Below are positions 14,887 to 20,063 of a stretch of 20,063 nucleotides of DNA, one piece after another. The stretch comes from a virus, in the IMG/VR virus record IMGVR_UViG_3300043409_002570, positions 1-20,063 of that record; one strand, given 5' to 3'. The notes beneath the pieces are model-generated. The model was not told where the DNA came from. It saw nothing but the letters and a program-made list of their open reading frames with translations, and ran no database searches. The position numbers were made by a program, and so were the translations under genes. How positions within the stretch are numbered: position 1 is the stretch's first letter; each line of letters opens with the position of its first letter.

Positions 14887-15283
14887 CCGCGATCTGAGTG
14901 AGGGTGGTGGCGGCCTCTTGGGTGTAGACCATGAGCTTGGCCAACACGGTGGTGAGAGGCTCCGAGGTGGCCAGCGGCTGCCAATCCGCGATCGCGCTGG
15001 TGGTCATGGTGCTCATCACGGGGAGCACGCTGGTGGCGGGCAATCCTGCCCAACCCTTCTTGGTGGGCTCCACGGCGCGGGAGAGGTGGAGGTGGAGAGC
15101 GCCCTTGGTGGTGGAGCTCGTGCTCACATTGAGGCGATAGACCACCGAGGCTCCGGGCACGGGGATGGTGGTGCCGAAGGCCGCATCTCCAATGGAGCAA
15201 AGCGTGGGAGCCCACTCATGCTCAGTGGTGGCAAAGGCCTCATGGAGAAGAGGCAAGAGGATGGCGAGGGTAACATGATCCAT
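14867..15283 (-). CDS. Hypothetical early protein, 138 residues
   Basis: The product is unrecognised. It begins MDHVTLAILLPLLHEAFATT and has a Thr/Ser-rich middle (YRLNVSTSSTTKGALHLH) and end (VYTQEAATTLTQIADG). It lacks Cys clusters and clear membrane segments, although the N-terminus is mildly hydrophobic. The ATG at 15283 is chosen because it sits behind a GGAAGACCCGCC leader nearly identical to those of two neighbouring genes. A frame extending to 15457 would run through the upstream gene. It overlaps the start of the exonuclease gene by about 20 nt, so the two are probably co-expressed; an accessory role in end processing is speculative. Confidence 0.55.
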   Translation of the reverse strand: MDHVTLAILLPLLHEAFATTEHEWAPTLCSIGDAAFGTTIPVPGASVVYRLNVSTSSTTKGALHLHLSRAVEPTKKGWAGLPATSVLPVMSTMTTSAIADWQPLATSEPLTTVLAKLMVYTQEAATTLTQIADGYSNV

Positions 15284-15315
15284 GGCGGGTCTTCCTTTGC
15301 CCTTGCGGGCGGCTT

Positions 15316-15333
15316 GCGGGGGTGCATCCCCGC
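15316..15333 (-). promoter_or_regulatory. Leader hairpin with TGCA in its loop, before the 138-residue gene
   Basis: GCGGGG (15316-15321) pairs perfectly with CCCCGC (15328-15333) around GTGCAT. It includes the exact 15-bp copy of the 15704-15718 element and lies 33 nt upstream of the ATG at 15283. No matching promoter is evident directly before it. Confidence 0.5.
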
Positions 15334-15347
15334 GGGTGAGTGCTCTT

Positions 15348-15366
15348 GGGTGGTCTTGCACCACCC
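15348..15366 (-). other. Hairpin in the gap before the 138-residue gene
   Basis: GGGTGGT (15348-15354) pairs perfectly with ACCACCC (15360-15366) around a 5-nt loop. It follows the stop of the zinc-binder gene by about 28 nt. No T-run accompanies it on either strand, so it is not a typical terminator. Confidence 0.4.
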
Positions 15367-15393
15367 GGAGGGCTTGGCCCGAGAGCGGGGCTG

Positions 15394-15687
15394 CTAGGCG
15401 GGGAGCATTTGAAGGTTGGCAATGCGGAGCGCGGCGGCCTTGCCCTTGGGAAAGCACTTTTTGCAGAACATAGCCTCATCCGCGGTCAACCAATCGGCGC
15501 TGATGCGAACGCTCAAGCCAAGGGTAATGCGACCATGGTTGCAAGAGCTATTGACCACTCTCGGGCTACGCTTGATCTGGTGAAACATGCCCGTGGAGCT
15601 GCGGCCTACCGCACAAGGGAAGACCTCGCTTGATTTGGCAAGCTCAATGGCGGGGGTGAGTTCAATGTTGGCAATTGTGAAGTTCAT
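15394..15687 (-). CDS. Small Cys/His protein, putative zinc binder
   Basis: The 97-residue product has Cys/His pairs that could hold zinc: Cys49-x-His51 (SSCNHGRI) and Cys75-x-x-Cys78 (MFCKKCFPKGKA), with extra Cys25 and His36. A CxH ... CxxC spacing with a basic FPKGK knuckle fits a small treble-clef or zinc-ribbon fold, often used for nucleic acid or protein binding. I recognise no named family. It is the first gene after the 15.75-kb promoter and has a clean GGAGACCCGCC leader before its ATG, with a 15-bp hairpin repeat 17 nt further upstream. Its position suggests an early regulator or host-interaction protein, which is inference. Confidence 0.6.
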   Translation of the reverse strand: MNFTIANIELTPAIELAKSSEVFPCAVGRSSTGMFHQIKRSPRVVNSSCNHGRITLGLSVRISADWLTADEAMFCKKCFPKGKAAALRIANLQMLPA

Positions 15688-15703
15688 GGCGGGTCTCCAA
15701 TGT

Positions 15704-15717
15704 GGGGGTGCATCCCC
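15704..15717 (-). promoter_or_regulatory. Leader hairpin with TGCA in its loop, before the zinc-binder gene
   Basis: GGGG at 15704-15707 and CCCC at 15714-15717 face each other around GTGCAT. It sits at the predicted 5' end of the transcript from the 15.75-kb promoter. The 15 bases 15704-15718 recur exactly at 15318-15332. Confidence 0.55.
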
Positions 15718-15731
15718 GTGGTGTGAGAGAG

Positions 15732-15760
15732 CTACTAGGCAAGCGTTTACACGGTGTCAA
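15732..15760 (-). promoter_or_regulatory. Leftward sigma70-like promoter before the zinc-binder gene
   Basis: On the minus strand TTGACA (15755-15760) is separated by exactly 17 bp from TAGTAG (15732-15737). The -35 is perfect and the -10 is weak. Transcription would start near 15725, 38 nt before the ATG at 15687. The element aligns without gaps over 41 bp with the promoter at 16764-16792, which is the main reason to believe both. Confidence 0.65.
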
Positions 15761-15782
15761 CACTTACTTGCGCCCCTTTGCA

Positions 15783-15959
15783 TTATTTTTCGATCTTCCG
15801 CATGGCCCACGCTGCCAAGGCTTGAGCCTCGGAGAGGTTGGCTCCCGCGCCACGGGCCGCGTCAACGGAAGCGGAATAGGAGCGGAGATCGCTGCCCGTC
15901 CGATCGTGAGTGATCTGAGCTGCCCGGATGGCACGGGCCGCCGCCAAGGTGCTGGCCAT
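15783..15959 (-). CDS. Small hypothetical protein, 58 residues
   Basis: This short gene has an ATG at 15959, a strong GGGAGG ribosome binding site 8 nt before it, and a TAA at 15783. The product (begins MASTLAAARAIRAAQITHDR, ends AWAMRKIEK) is helical, Ala-rich and soluble, with a basic C-terminus. It starts 3 nt after the stop of the 158-residue gene, in the style of the rest of the operon, and ends 22 nt before the -35 box of the next promoter. I recognise no family. The ribosome binding site and spacing are the main support for it as a real gene. Confidence 0.6.
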   Translation of the reverse strand: MASTLAAARAIRAAQITHDRTGSDLRSYSASVDAARGAGANLSEAQALAAWAMRKIEK

Positions 15960-15962
15960 GGG

Positions 15963-16439
15963 CTAGCCCTCCCAAGAGGTGGTGCGATTCATGCGGAGGC
16001 AATCCCGCACCCTATCGGAGAGCCCCGCGGCCTCCGCCCCATCCCAAAGGGCACGGTTGCGGGCGGAGAAGGTGGGATGGTCAACACGGTCTTGGTAGAG
16101 GTCTTCGGTGTTGGCCATGAGCGCCAAGGCAATAGCAACAGCGGGGGAGGTGGGGGCCAGCAGGGGCGCGGCAATGGCGGAGGCGATCCCCGCTTGGTTG
16201 GTGACCTCACGGGCGCAAGCAAAGGCATAGGCCACATGGCGGGCGCGGCCTATCTTGGTGGTGGAGACCGCGGCGCAAGCGGCCTCCAAGCGGGCGATCG
16301 TCGCATTGGCCATGGCAGCCTCCGCCGCATTGATGAGCTCCGGGGGGCTGGTATGGTTCAAGGCATCAAAGATGGCTTGGGCGGTGGTGGTGGCAAGCTC
16401 GGCAATGGCGCGGGCGGTCTCAGGGGTCTCGATGGTCAT
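15963..16439 (-). CDS. Hypothetical helical early protein, 158 residues
   Basis: The product is almost entirely Ala-rich helix by inspection (ARAIAELATTTAQAIFDALN, then AAEAAMANATIARLEAACAA, then PAVAIALALMANTEDLY), with a polar C-terminal segment ending RMNRTTSWEG. A pair of hydrophobic stretches near residues 82-108 could be buried helices rather than membrane segments. No catalytic or metal motif is visible. The ATG sits behind a perfect GGAGACCCGCC leader. It lies in the unit driven by the 16.78-kb promoter, between the 68- and 58-residue genes. Function unknown. Confidence 0.55.
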   Translation of the reverse strand: MTIETPETARAIAELATTTAQAIFDALNHTSPPELINAAEAAMANATIARLEAACAAVSTTKIGRARHVAYAFACAREVTNQAGIASAIAAPLLAPTSPAVAIALALMANTEDLYQDRVDHPTFSARNRALWDGAEAAGLSDRVRDCLRMNRTTSWEG

Positions 16440-16450
16440 GGCGGGTCTCC
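16437..16450 (-). promoter_or_regulatory. Shared ribosome binding leader GGAGACCCGCC-ATG
   Basis: The 14 bases from the GGAG to the ATG of the 158-residue gene are identical to those of the zinc-binder gene (15685-15698). The 138-residue gene has the same with one extra A (15281-15295), and recT has a close variant (13759-13772). GGAG is 7 nt from the ATG in the exact copies, so this sequence decides the start of each gene. Confidence 0.65.
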
Positions 16451-16506
16451 TTGGAGGGGGTGGGGTTGGGTTAGGCGGCGAACCGGGCGGGGGCCAAGCC
16501 CTGCGA

Positions 16507-16713
16507 CTAGTAAGCGGCGCGGCGACGCTCGGGCTTGCCGATGAACCCGGGGTTGTATCGAGCGAAGCGGGGGCGGGCGTAGGTCATGATGAAGGCGATC
16601 TGAGCCGCGCCCTTCTCGCCTTCCTCCTCGAGCTCCATGAACAACTCGTTGAGCTCGTTGATCGAAGCGGTGAGGGCGAAGTGGCGGAGGCGGTCTTGGG
16701 CGGTCTTGTTCAT
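16507..16713 (-). CDS. Small hypothetical protein with unlike codon use, 68 residues
   Basis: The product is acidic and helical in the middle (INELNELFMELEEEGEKGAA), then basic and aromatic (TYARPRFARYNPGFIGKP) with an ERRRAAY end. I chose the ATG at 16713, which has a GAGAG site upstream and lies about 20 nt after the promoter-proximal hairpin. An in-frame ATG at 16743 would sit in that hairpin. Codons end strongly in C or G (TTC, AAC, GAG, ATC) and include TCG and CTCGAG sequences that are scarce in its neighbours, so it may come from another source. It is the first gene of its transcription unit. Family unrecognised. Confidence 0.55.
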   Translation of the reverse strand: MNKTAQDRLRHFALTASINELNELFMELEEEGEKGAAQIAFIMTYARPRFARYNPGFIGKPERRRAAY

Positions 16714-16732
16714 TTGCGCGGCTCTCGGTGGC

Positions 16733-16749
16733 GGGCGGTGCATTCGCCC
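16733..16749 (-). promoter_or_regulatory. Leader hairpin with TGCA in its loop, before the 68-residue gene
   Basis: GGGCG (16733-16737) and CGCCC (16745-16749) enclose a 7-nt loop containing TGCA. It begins about 8 nt after the predicted transcription start of the 16.78-kb promoter and ends 20 nt before the ATG at 16713, matching the layout at 15.7 kb. Confidence 0.5.
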
Positions 16750-16763
16750 TTGGTGTGAGGAGG

Positions 16764-16792
16764 TTACTAGGTGGCGATTGACGCGGTGTCAA
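16764..16792 (-). promoter_or_regulatory. Leftward sigma70-like promoter before the 68-residue gene
   Basis: TTGACA (16787-16792) and TAGTAA (16764-16769) on the minus strand are 17 bp apart. The sequence from 16752 to 16792 matches 15720-15760 at 29 of 41 positions by hand alignment. Within it TTGAC and GTCAA form an inverted repeat that could be an operator. The -35 lies 8 nt after the primase gene stop codon. Confidence 0.65.
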
Positions 16793-16800
16793 GTGTCACC

Positions 16801-19545
16801 TCACGGGATTTCACTATCTCCCCGATCGTGCTCTTCCCCGCACAATTCCGATAGTTGGCGGCTCAAGCGGTAGCACCATGGGCTCCCGCCCCCGAGATAG
16901 ATCTTGTGGGTCGATCTTCCCTCGCCCTTCACCAGCTCACCACGATCCAAGAAGGTGGCCACCGTGGCCTTCACATTGAGCCCCCGGCCCTTGAGGTAGT
17001 CGTGCAAGGCATCGGGCACGAGGTAGACCGCCCGCTGGCCAAGCTCCTCCCGCATCCTGCCAATGATGGCCATGGAGTTCTCAGGTGCGTTGGCGTGCCA
17101 TTGCATCCGCGCCCGATTGGAGGCCACCCAAGCCACCACGCCCTCAATGGCATGGGCAGCCTTATCGGCCTCCGCTCCCTTGGCCAAGATCGCCTCAAGC
17201 TCCGCCTTGGAGAAGAGCTCGGAGATATCGCTTTGCGCCTTCCACTCAAGCCCAACAGCCTTGCGGAAGAGCCACCATGCCACCTCCATCTCCGCAAGGT
17301 AGAGCGCGATCCGTTGGATGGCTTCCGTGCCGCTCATGGCGGGAGGCCGTGCCAAGGCATAGGTGGCCGCCCGCTTCTCCACCATGCCCCGGAGCTCAGC
17401 CCGCTCCTCCGCGCTGGTGGCCAGCACCCAATCCACAAAGGCCCGACCCGCAACCCCATAGTTGACCTCGGTGCCCTTGGCCGCCGCTTGGAGCGCCTTC
17501 TTGGTCTCCGGGCTATCTCCGCCAAAGATCGGCCCCCATACGGTCACGCATCGGGCCACCAGCCCGCCCGCCTCTCGCATCCCTGCTAGCGGGGTCTCAC
17601 CCGTGGAGATGAGCACGCTCTCATAGGTGGCGCTCTTTTGGGTGCCCGTGATGGTGCCCCGCGCCTTGCCCCGCCCTTGGGTGATCTCATACACCCAATT
17701 GCCCGCCGCCGTGAGATCGTCGGCTAGTTGGCTCTCATCTCGGAAGATGGGCAGCCCCCGCATGGCACCCGCGATCCGCTCGGAGGCGGTGTTGGTATCC
17801 TTCCAATTGCCCACAATGCGACCCGTGCCCCAAATGGAGGCCGCAAGCTTCAAGGCCGTGGTCTTGCCCACTGAGCTATTGCCCGAGAGGTCTAGAGCGA
17901 AGGCCGAGCCCACGGGCGCGAAGATGCGGAGCAACGGGGGCACCACCGCCGCGGCCATGGCATAGGCTGCCCGTGGATGCGCCTTGAGCACGGGCTCAAC
18001 AGCAGCCCGCCACCCTTCTACGCTCCCGGAGGCCACCACCGCCTTCACGGTGTCACGCTGCTCTCCCTCAAGGAGCCCCATGCGGAGATCCATGGAGGCC
18101 GCGCCTTCCGCAAAATGCACCCCATCAAAGCCCCGCACAAAGGCGGAGCCATCGGGGAGCCACCCGGTGGAGCTGGCCAAGGCCACCGTGGGCCACTTGG
18201 GCTTGCGACCCAATCGGGCAGCCTCCGCCTCATCTTGATCCATGAGGGCGATCGCCCCATCAATGTAGTCAACCAAGACCTTGGCGGTGTTGCTACTAAC
18301 GGGCAGCCCCTTCCGCCGCCAAGCCACCAGCAGCCGCGCTTGGCAAGCCTCCGCCGCGGGCACCTCCTCGCCCTCCGCCCGTTGGCTACCATGGGCCAAG
18401 GTCACATAGTGATCCCGGGTCTCAAGGCTCACGGCCCGACCTCGCACCCAAATTGCGGGGTAGCATACTGAGACCCACTCGGTCTTGCCCTTGGTGGTCA
18501 CCACCTTCCGCAAGAGGTGGCCCCGCTCCTCTCTCCACCCATCGGGCATGGGGTGAATCATCTCCCGCGGGCTCACTACCTCCACCGCACTCTCCACCTC
18601 TTGCGGGGCCATTGGAGCCTCTACCGCGGGCCGACCTAGCAAGCCCACTCGCACCGCCTCAAGCCCAAGGGAGGAGTGGAGATCGTTCCAATCGGTGCCA
18701 CGCTCCGGGTGACCCGCTGGCCACTCGGGCACTAGCAGCCGCGCCCCTACCGCATCCGCCGCGGCCTTGCCCGCCTCAATGCCCACATTGCGATCGCTCT
18801 TGAAGTCATCATCCGCCGCCACCACCAGCGTGGCCCGCGGGGCCTTGGCCCGTGCCATCTTGGCCACCGCCATGAGCTGGCCACTATCCATGGCGCAAAG
18901 AACCGTCCACCCCGTGGCCTCCGCAATGGAGAGCCCCGTGGAGTAGCCCTCACAAATGGCGATCGTGCCCGGGAGCCCCTTGATCGCATGATAGGTGCCC
19001 GCCCGCCGCGCCCCCTTCTCATAGGTCTTGACCCAACGCTCACTCTCACGCTCCCACCAAATCCTTTGGAGGTTGACCACCGCACCCGTGCCATCCTTGA
19101 GCGGGAGGAGGAGCGTGGTGCCCTTGCGATAGCTGCCCGGAGCCGCCGCCACGCCCTTGGTGGCAAGGTAGCCAAAGGAGCCCGAGGCCTTGCCCGCCTC
19201 CTCCACCACCGAGAGCACCCGCACCGCGGCCTCACCAGCCTCCTTGGCCCGGGCAGCCTCACGGGCCTTGCCCGCCGCCACCGCCGATGCATGGAAGGCT
19301 TGCACCTCCGCCGCGCTCATCTCTGAGCTGGCCCCGCGGTGGCTCCACTTGGTCGCCCCCTGCCCATCCGCCCAATTGCCGAATGCGCCCGAGGCCACCC
19401 CATCGGAATGGAGGAGATACCAGCCCGCCTCTTTGCCCTTGCCCTCCACCTCGCAACGGTGGATCTGACCATCCGCCACCAGCTCACGGATCACCAGCCC
19501 ACGCCCGCGGGCCGCCTCCACAAAAGATGCCTCTACCTCTCCCAT
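16801..19545 (-). CDS. Primase-helicase with Toprim and DUF927 domains
   Basis: The 914-residue protein reads as a fused replication enzyme. Residues about 190-290 form a Toprim domain: Glu199 in AICEGYSTG and Asp245-Asp247 in VVAADDDFKS, the metal site that makes primers. Residues about 330-720 match DUF927-type helicases: Walker A in SGNSSVGKTTA (554-564) and Walker B in IFRDES (Asp603-Glu604), with ITGTQKSATYESVLISTGE downstream. The N-terminal 60 residues are a small region before it, and the last 200 residues are helical. The ATG at 19545 follows a GGAGG 5 nt upstream. Such proteins prime and unwind phage or plasmid DNA. The iteron-like array 0.3 kb upstream is a plausible origin partner. 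Confidence 0.85.
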   Translation of the reverse strand: MGEVEASFVEAARGRGLVIRELVADGQIHRCEVEGKGKEAGWYLLHSDGVASGAFGNWADGQGATKWSHRGASSEMSAAEVQAFHASAVAAGKAREAARAKEAGEAAVRVLSVVEEAGKASGSFGYLATKGVAAAPGSYRKGTTLLLPLKDGTGAVVNLQRIWWERESERWVKTYEKGARRAGTYHAIKGLPGTIAICEGYSTGLSIAEATGWTVLCAMDSGQLMAVAKMARAKAPRATLVVAADDDFKSDRNVGIEAGKAAADAVGARLLVPEWPAGHPERGTDWNDLHSSLGLEAVRVGLLGRPAVEAPMAPQEVESAVEVVSPREMIHPMPDGWREERGHLLRKVVTTKGKTEWVSVCYPAIWVRGRAVSLETRDHYVTLAHGSQRAEGEEVPAAEACQARLLVAWRRKGLPVSSNTAKVLVDYIDGAIALMDQDEAEAARLGRKPKWPTVALASSTGWLPDGSAFVRGFDGVHFAEGAASMDLRMGLLEGEQRDTVKAVVASGSVEGWRAAVEPVLKAHPRAAYAMAAAVVPPLLRIFAPVGSAFALDLSGNSSVGKTTALKLAASIWGTGRIVGNWKDTNTASERIAGAMRGLPIFRDESQLADDLTAAGNWVYEITQGRGKARGTITGTQKSATYESVLISTGETPLAGMREAGGLVARCVTVWGPIFGGDSPETKKALQAAAKGTEVNYGVAGRAFVDWVLATSAEERAELRGMVEKRAATYALARPPAMSGTEAIQRIALYLAEMEVAWWLFRKAVGLEWKAQSDISELFSKAELEAILAKGAEADKAAHAIEGVVAWVASNRARMQWHANAPENSMAIIGRMREELGQRAVYLVPDALHDYLKGRGLNVKATVATFLDRGELVKGEGRSTHKIYLGGGSPWCYRLSRQLSELCGEEHDRGDSEIP

Positions 19546-19563
19546 CGAATCCTCCGAGGTTGC

Positions 19564-19594
19564 AAAAAGATCGCCACTCCGCTATCATGCGGAG
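19564..19594 (-). terminator. Weak attenuator-like hairpin in the primase leader
   Basis: CTCCGC (19577-19582) and GCGGAG (19589-19594) pair perfectly around a 6-nt loop. On the minus strand a TTTTT run (19564-19568) follows after 8 nt. The long gap makes it a poor classical terminator, so it may be a leader structure instead. Confidence 0.3.
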
Positions 19595-19602
19595 CACCGG
19601 GT

Positions 19603-19627
19603 GGCCGCTTGGTGCAATCTTGCGGCC
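19603..19627 (-). promoter_or_regulatory. Leader hairpin with TGCA in its loop, before the primase gene
   Basis: GGCCGC (19603-19608) and GCGGCC (19622-19627) are perfect inverted repeats around a 13-nt loop that reads ATTGCACC on the minus strand. It would form the very 5' end of the transcript if the candidate promoter at 19634-19662 is used. Confidence 0.45.
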
Positions 19628-19633
19628 TCCTCC

Positions 19634-19662
19634 ATGATGCCACCTTGGCGGCCCCCCGTCAA
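19634..19662 (-). promoter_or_regulatory. Possible leftward promoter for the primase gene
   Basis: TTGACG (19657-19662) and CATCAT (19634-19639) lie 17 bp apart on the minus strand, giving a start near 19627 and a leader of about 80 nt before the primase ATG. A second TTGACG lies at 19668-19673. The -10 match is only four of six, so this is weaker than the other two promoters. Confidence 0.4.
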
Positions 19663-19877
19663 GATAGCGCGTCAACAGACACCACCTTGAGCGCCTACCC
19701 CCCTCCATGGCGCTCAAGGCGGTGATCCGTGGGGCCAGCCCAACCAACCAGAGTTCCCGGAGGGTTGCCACCTCCATGAGGGCGAAACCTTCCCAACCTT
19801 CCCAAAACCAAAAGCGAAGTGGGAAGAGAGAGAATGTGACCTAGAGCCTTTGATCTTTGGGCATTTTTTGATCCTTC

Positions 19878-19904
19878 TTCCCACTTTTCCCACTTTTCCC
19901 ACTT
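19878..19904. repeat. Three perfect 9-bp tandem repeats (iteron-like)
   Basis: TTCCCACTT occurs three times head to tail at 19878-19886, 19887-19895 and 19896-19904. An inverted copy lies at 19817-19825, and AAGTGGGAAGA (19817-19827) is inverted with TCTTCCCACTT ending at 19886. Degenerate 9-bp copies (TTCCCAACC, TTCCCAAAA) lie at 19790-19807, and a further inverted variant (AACTGGGAAGA) lies near 19996-20006. Such arrays bind initiators or repressors; here it lies upstream of the primase gene. Confidence 0.75.
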
Positions 19905-20063
19905 ATATTGCCTTATGTGCGTGCGCGACCCCCTCCCCCCCTCTCACCAGCTCACCCCCTCAATGCATCTCTATAAAGCCCTCTTGGTGTGGGTAAACTG
20001 GGAAGAAGCCCGTTTTTGGACCCTATCCCGTTGCATTTGCTCGAGTTTTTCTCTGTCCAGTGG

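Larger units (their letters stand above)
19546..20063. other. Control region without a convincing gene
   Basis: This 518-bp stretch holds, from left to right, the primase leader with two hairpins, a possible leftward promoter (19634-19662), the iteron-like repeats (19790-19904), an AT-rich step (TATATTG near 19904, TATAAA at 19972-19977) and C-rich tracts (19929-19942). A 62-codon leftward frame at 19714-19902 only reads through the repeats. No rightward gene begins convincingly before the edge. It has the look of a replication origin or an early operator region. Confidence 0.55.

Noticed and set aside
13750-14901. Long rightward open frame (383 codons) opposite the exonuclease gene
   Set aside because: Composition is Gly/His-rich low complexity and no motif is visible, while the opposite strand encodes a clear YqaJ-type nuclease with catalytic residues.
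15702-16544. Rightward open frame (280 codons) across the small early genes
   Set aside because: Gly/Arg-rich shadow running antisense through promoters and three leftward genes that have good ribosome binding sites.
19714-19902. Leftward 62-codon frame beginning GKVGKVG
   Set aside because: The GKVGKV pattern is simply the 9-bp repeat translated. It starts with GTG inside the repeats and has no ribosome binding site, so I treat the region as regulatory DNA.
19878-19904. Short CRISPR-like repeat array
   Set aside because: The 9-bp units abut with no spacers, unlike CRISPR repeats of 20-50 bp with unique spacers.
19904-19977. Rightward promoter candidates TATATT and TATAAA
   Set aside because: Neither has an acceptable -35 hexamer at 16-18 bp and no rightward gene follows within the window.
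20001-20018. Possible rightward terminator near GGGAAGAAGCCCGTTTTT
   Set aside because: The stem would be only 3 bp and there is no gene ending upstream of it on that strand.

Overview
This window looks like part of a tailed double-stranded DNA phage (Caudoviricetes) or prophage. About 7 kb of virion and lysis genes read rightward and about 12.4 kb of replication and recombination genes read leftward, and the two blocks meet tail to tail near 7.1 kb. Genes are packed end to end, mostly with 1-10 nt overlaps or gaps of a few bases. I see no tRNA, rRNA, integrase, transposase or CRISPR array. G+C is high (67% in one 60-base block I counted), yet Leu is often TTG, CTT or CTC rather than CTG. The octamer GCGATCGC (the cyanobacterial HIP1 sequence) occurs at least six times. 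That is a weak hint of a cyanobacterial host, not proof.

Rightward block (2-7140): the C-terminal end of a probable tape measure protein, a tail protein of unknown role, an 833-residue probable tail hub/baseplate protein, three smaller unrecognised and probably virion-associated proteins, a CHAP-like cell wall hydrolase (probable endolysin), a two-helix membrane protein (holin candidate) and a one-helix coiled-coil protein (holin or inner spanin candidate).

Leftward block (19545 down to 7097), in transcription order: Toprim/DUF927 primase-helicase; small unknown proteins of 68, 158, 58, 97 and 138 residues; YqaJ-type exonuclease; RecT annealing protein; HTH-like protein; PAPS-reductase-like protein; 129-residue unknown; RuvC-like resolvase; 96-residue unknown; 62-residue membrane protein; beta-class DNA methyltransferase; 366-residue charged coiled-coil protein; PD-(D/E)XK nuclease. 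Primase, exonuclease, annealing protein and resolvase together would support recombination-dependent phage replication. The methyltransferase and terminal nuclease may protect phage DNA and attack other DNA; that is inference.

The most interesting structure lies between genes. Two leftward sigma70-like promoters (near 15.75 and 16.78 kb) align without gaps over 41 bp (29 identities). Each is followed by a small hairpin with TGCA in its loop, then the next start codon. A third, weaker promoter candidate before the primase gene has a similar hairpin. Upstream of the primase gene, 19.55-20.06 kb lacks a convincing gene and holds three perfect 9-bp tandem repeats plus inverted and degenerate copies, an iteron- or operator-like array. 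Composition shifts in three places (part of the hub gene, part of the methyltransferase gene and the 68-residue gene) suggest mosaic exchange.
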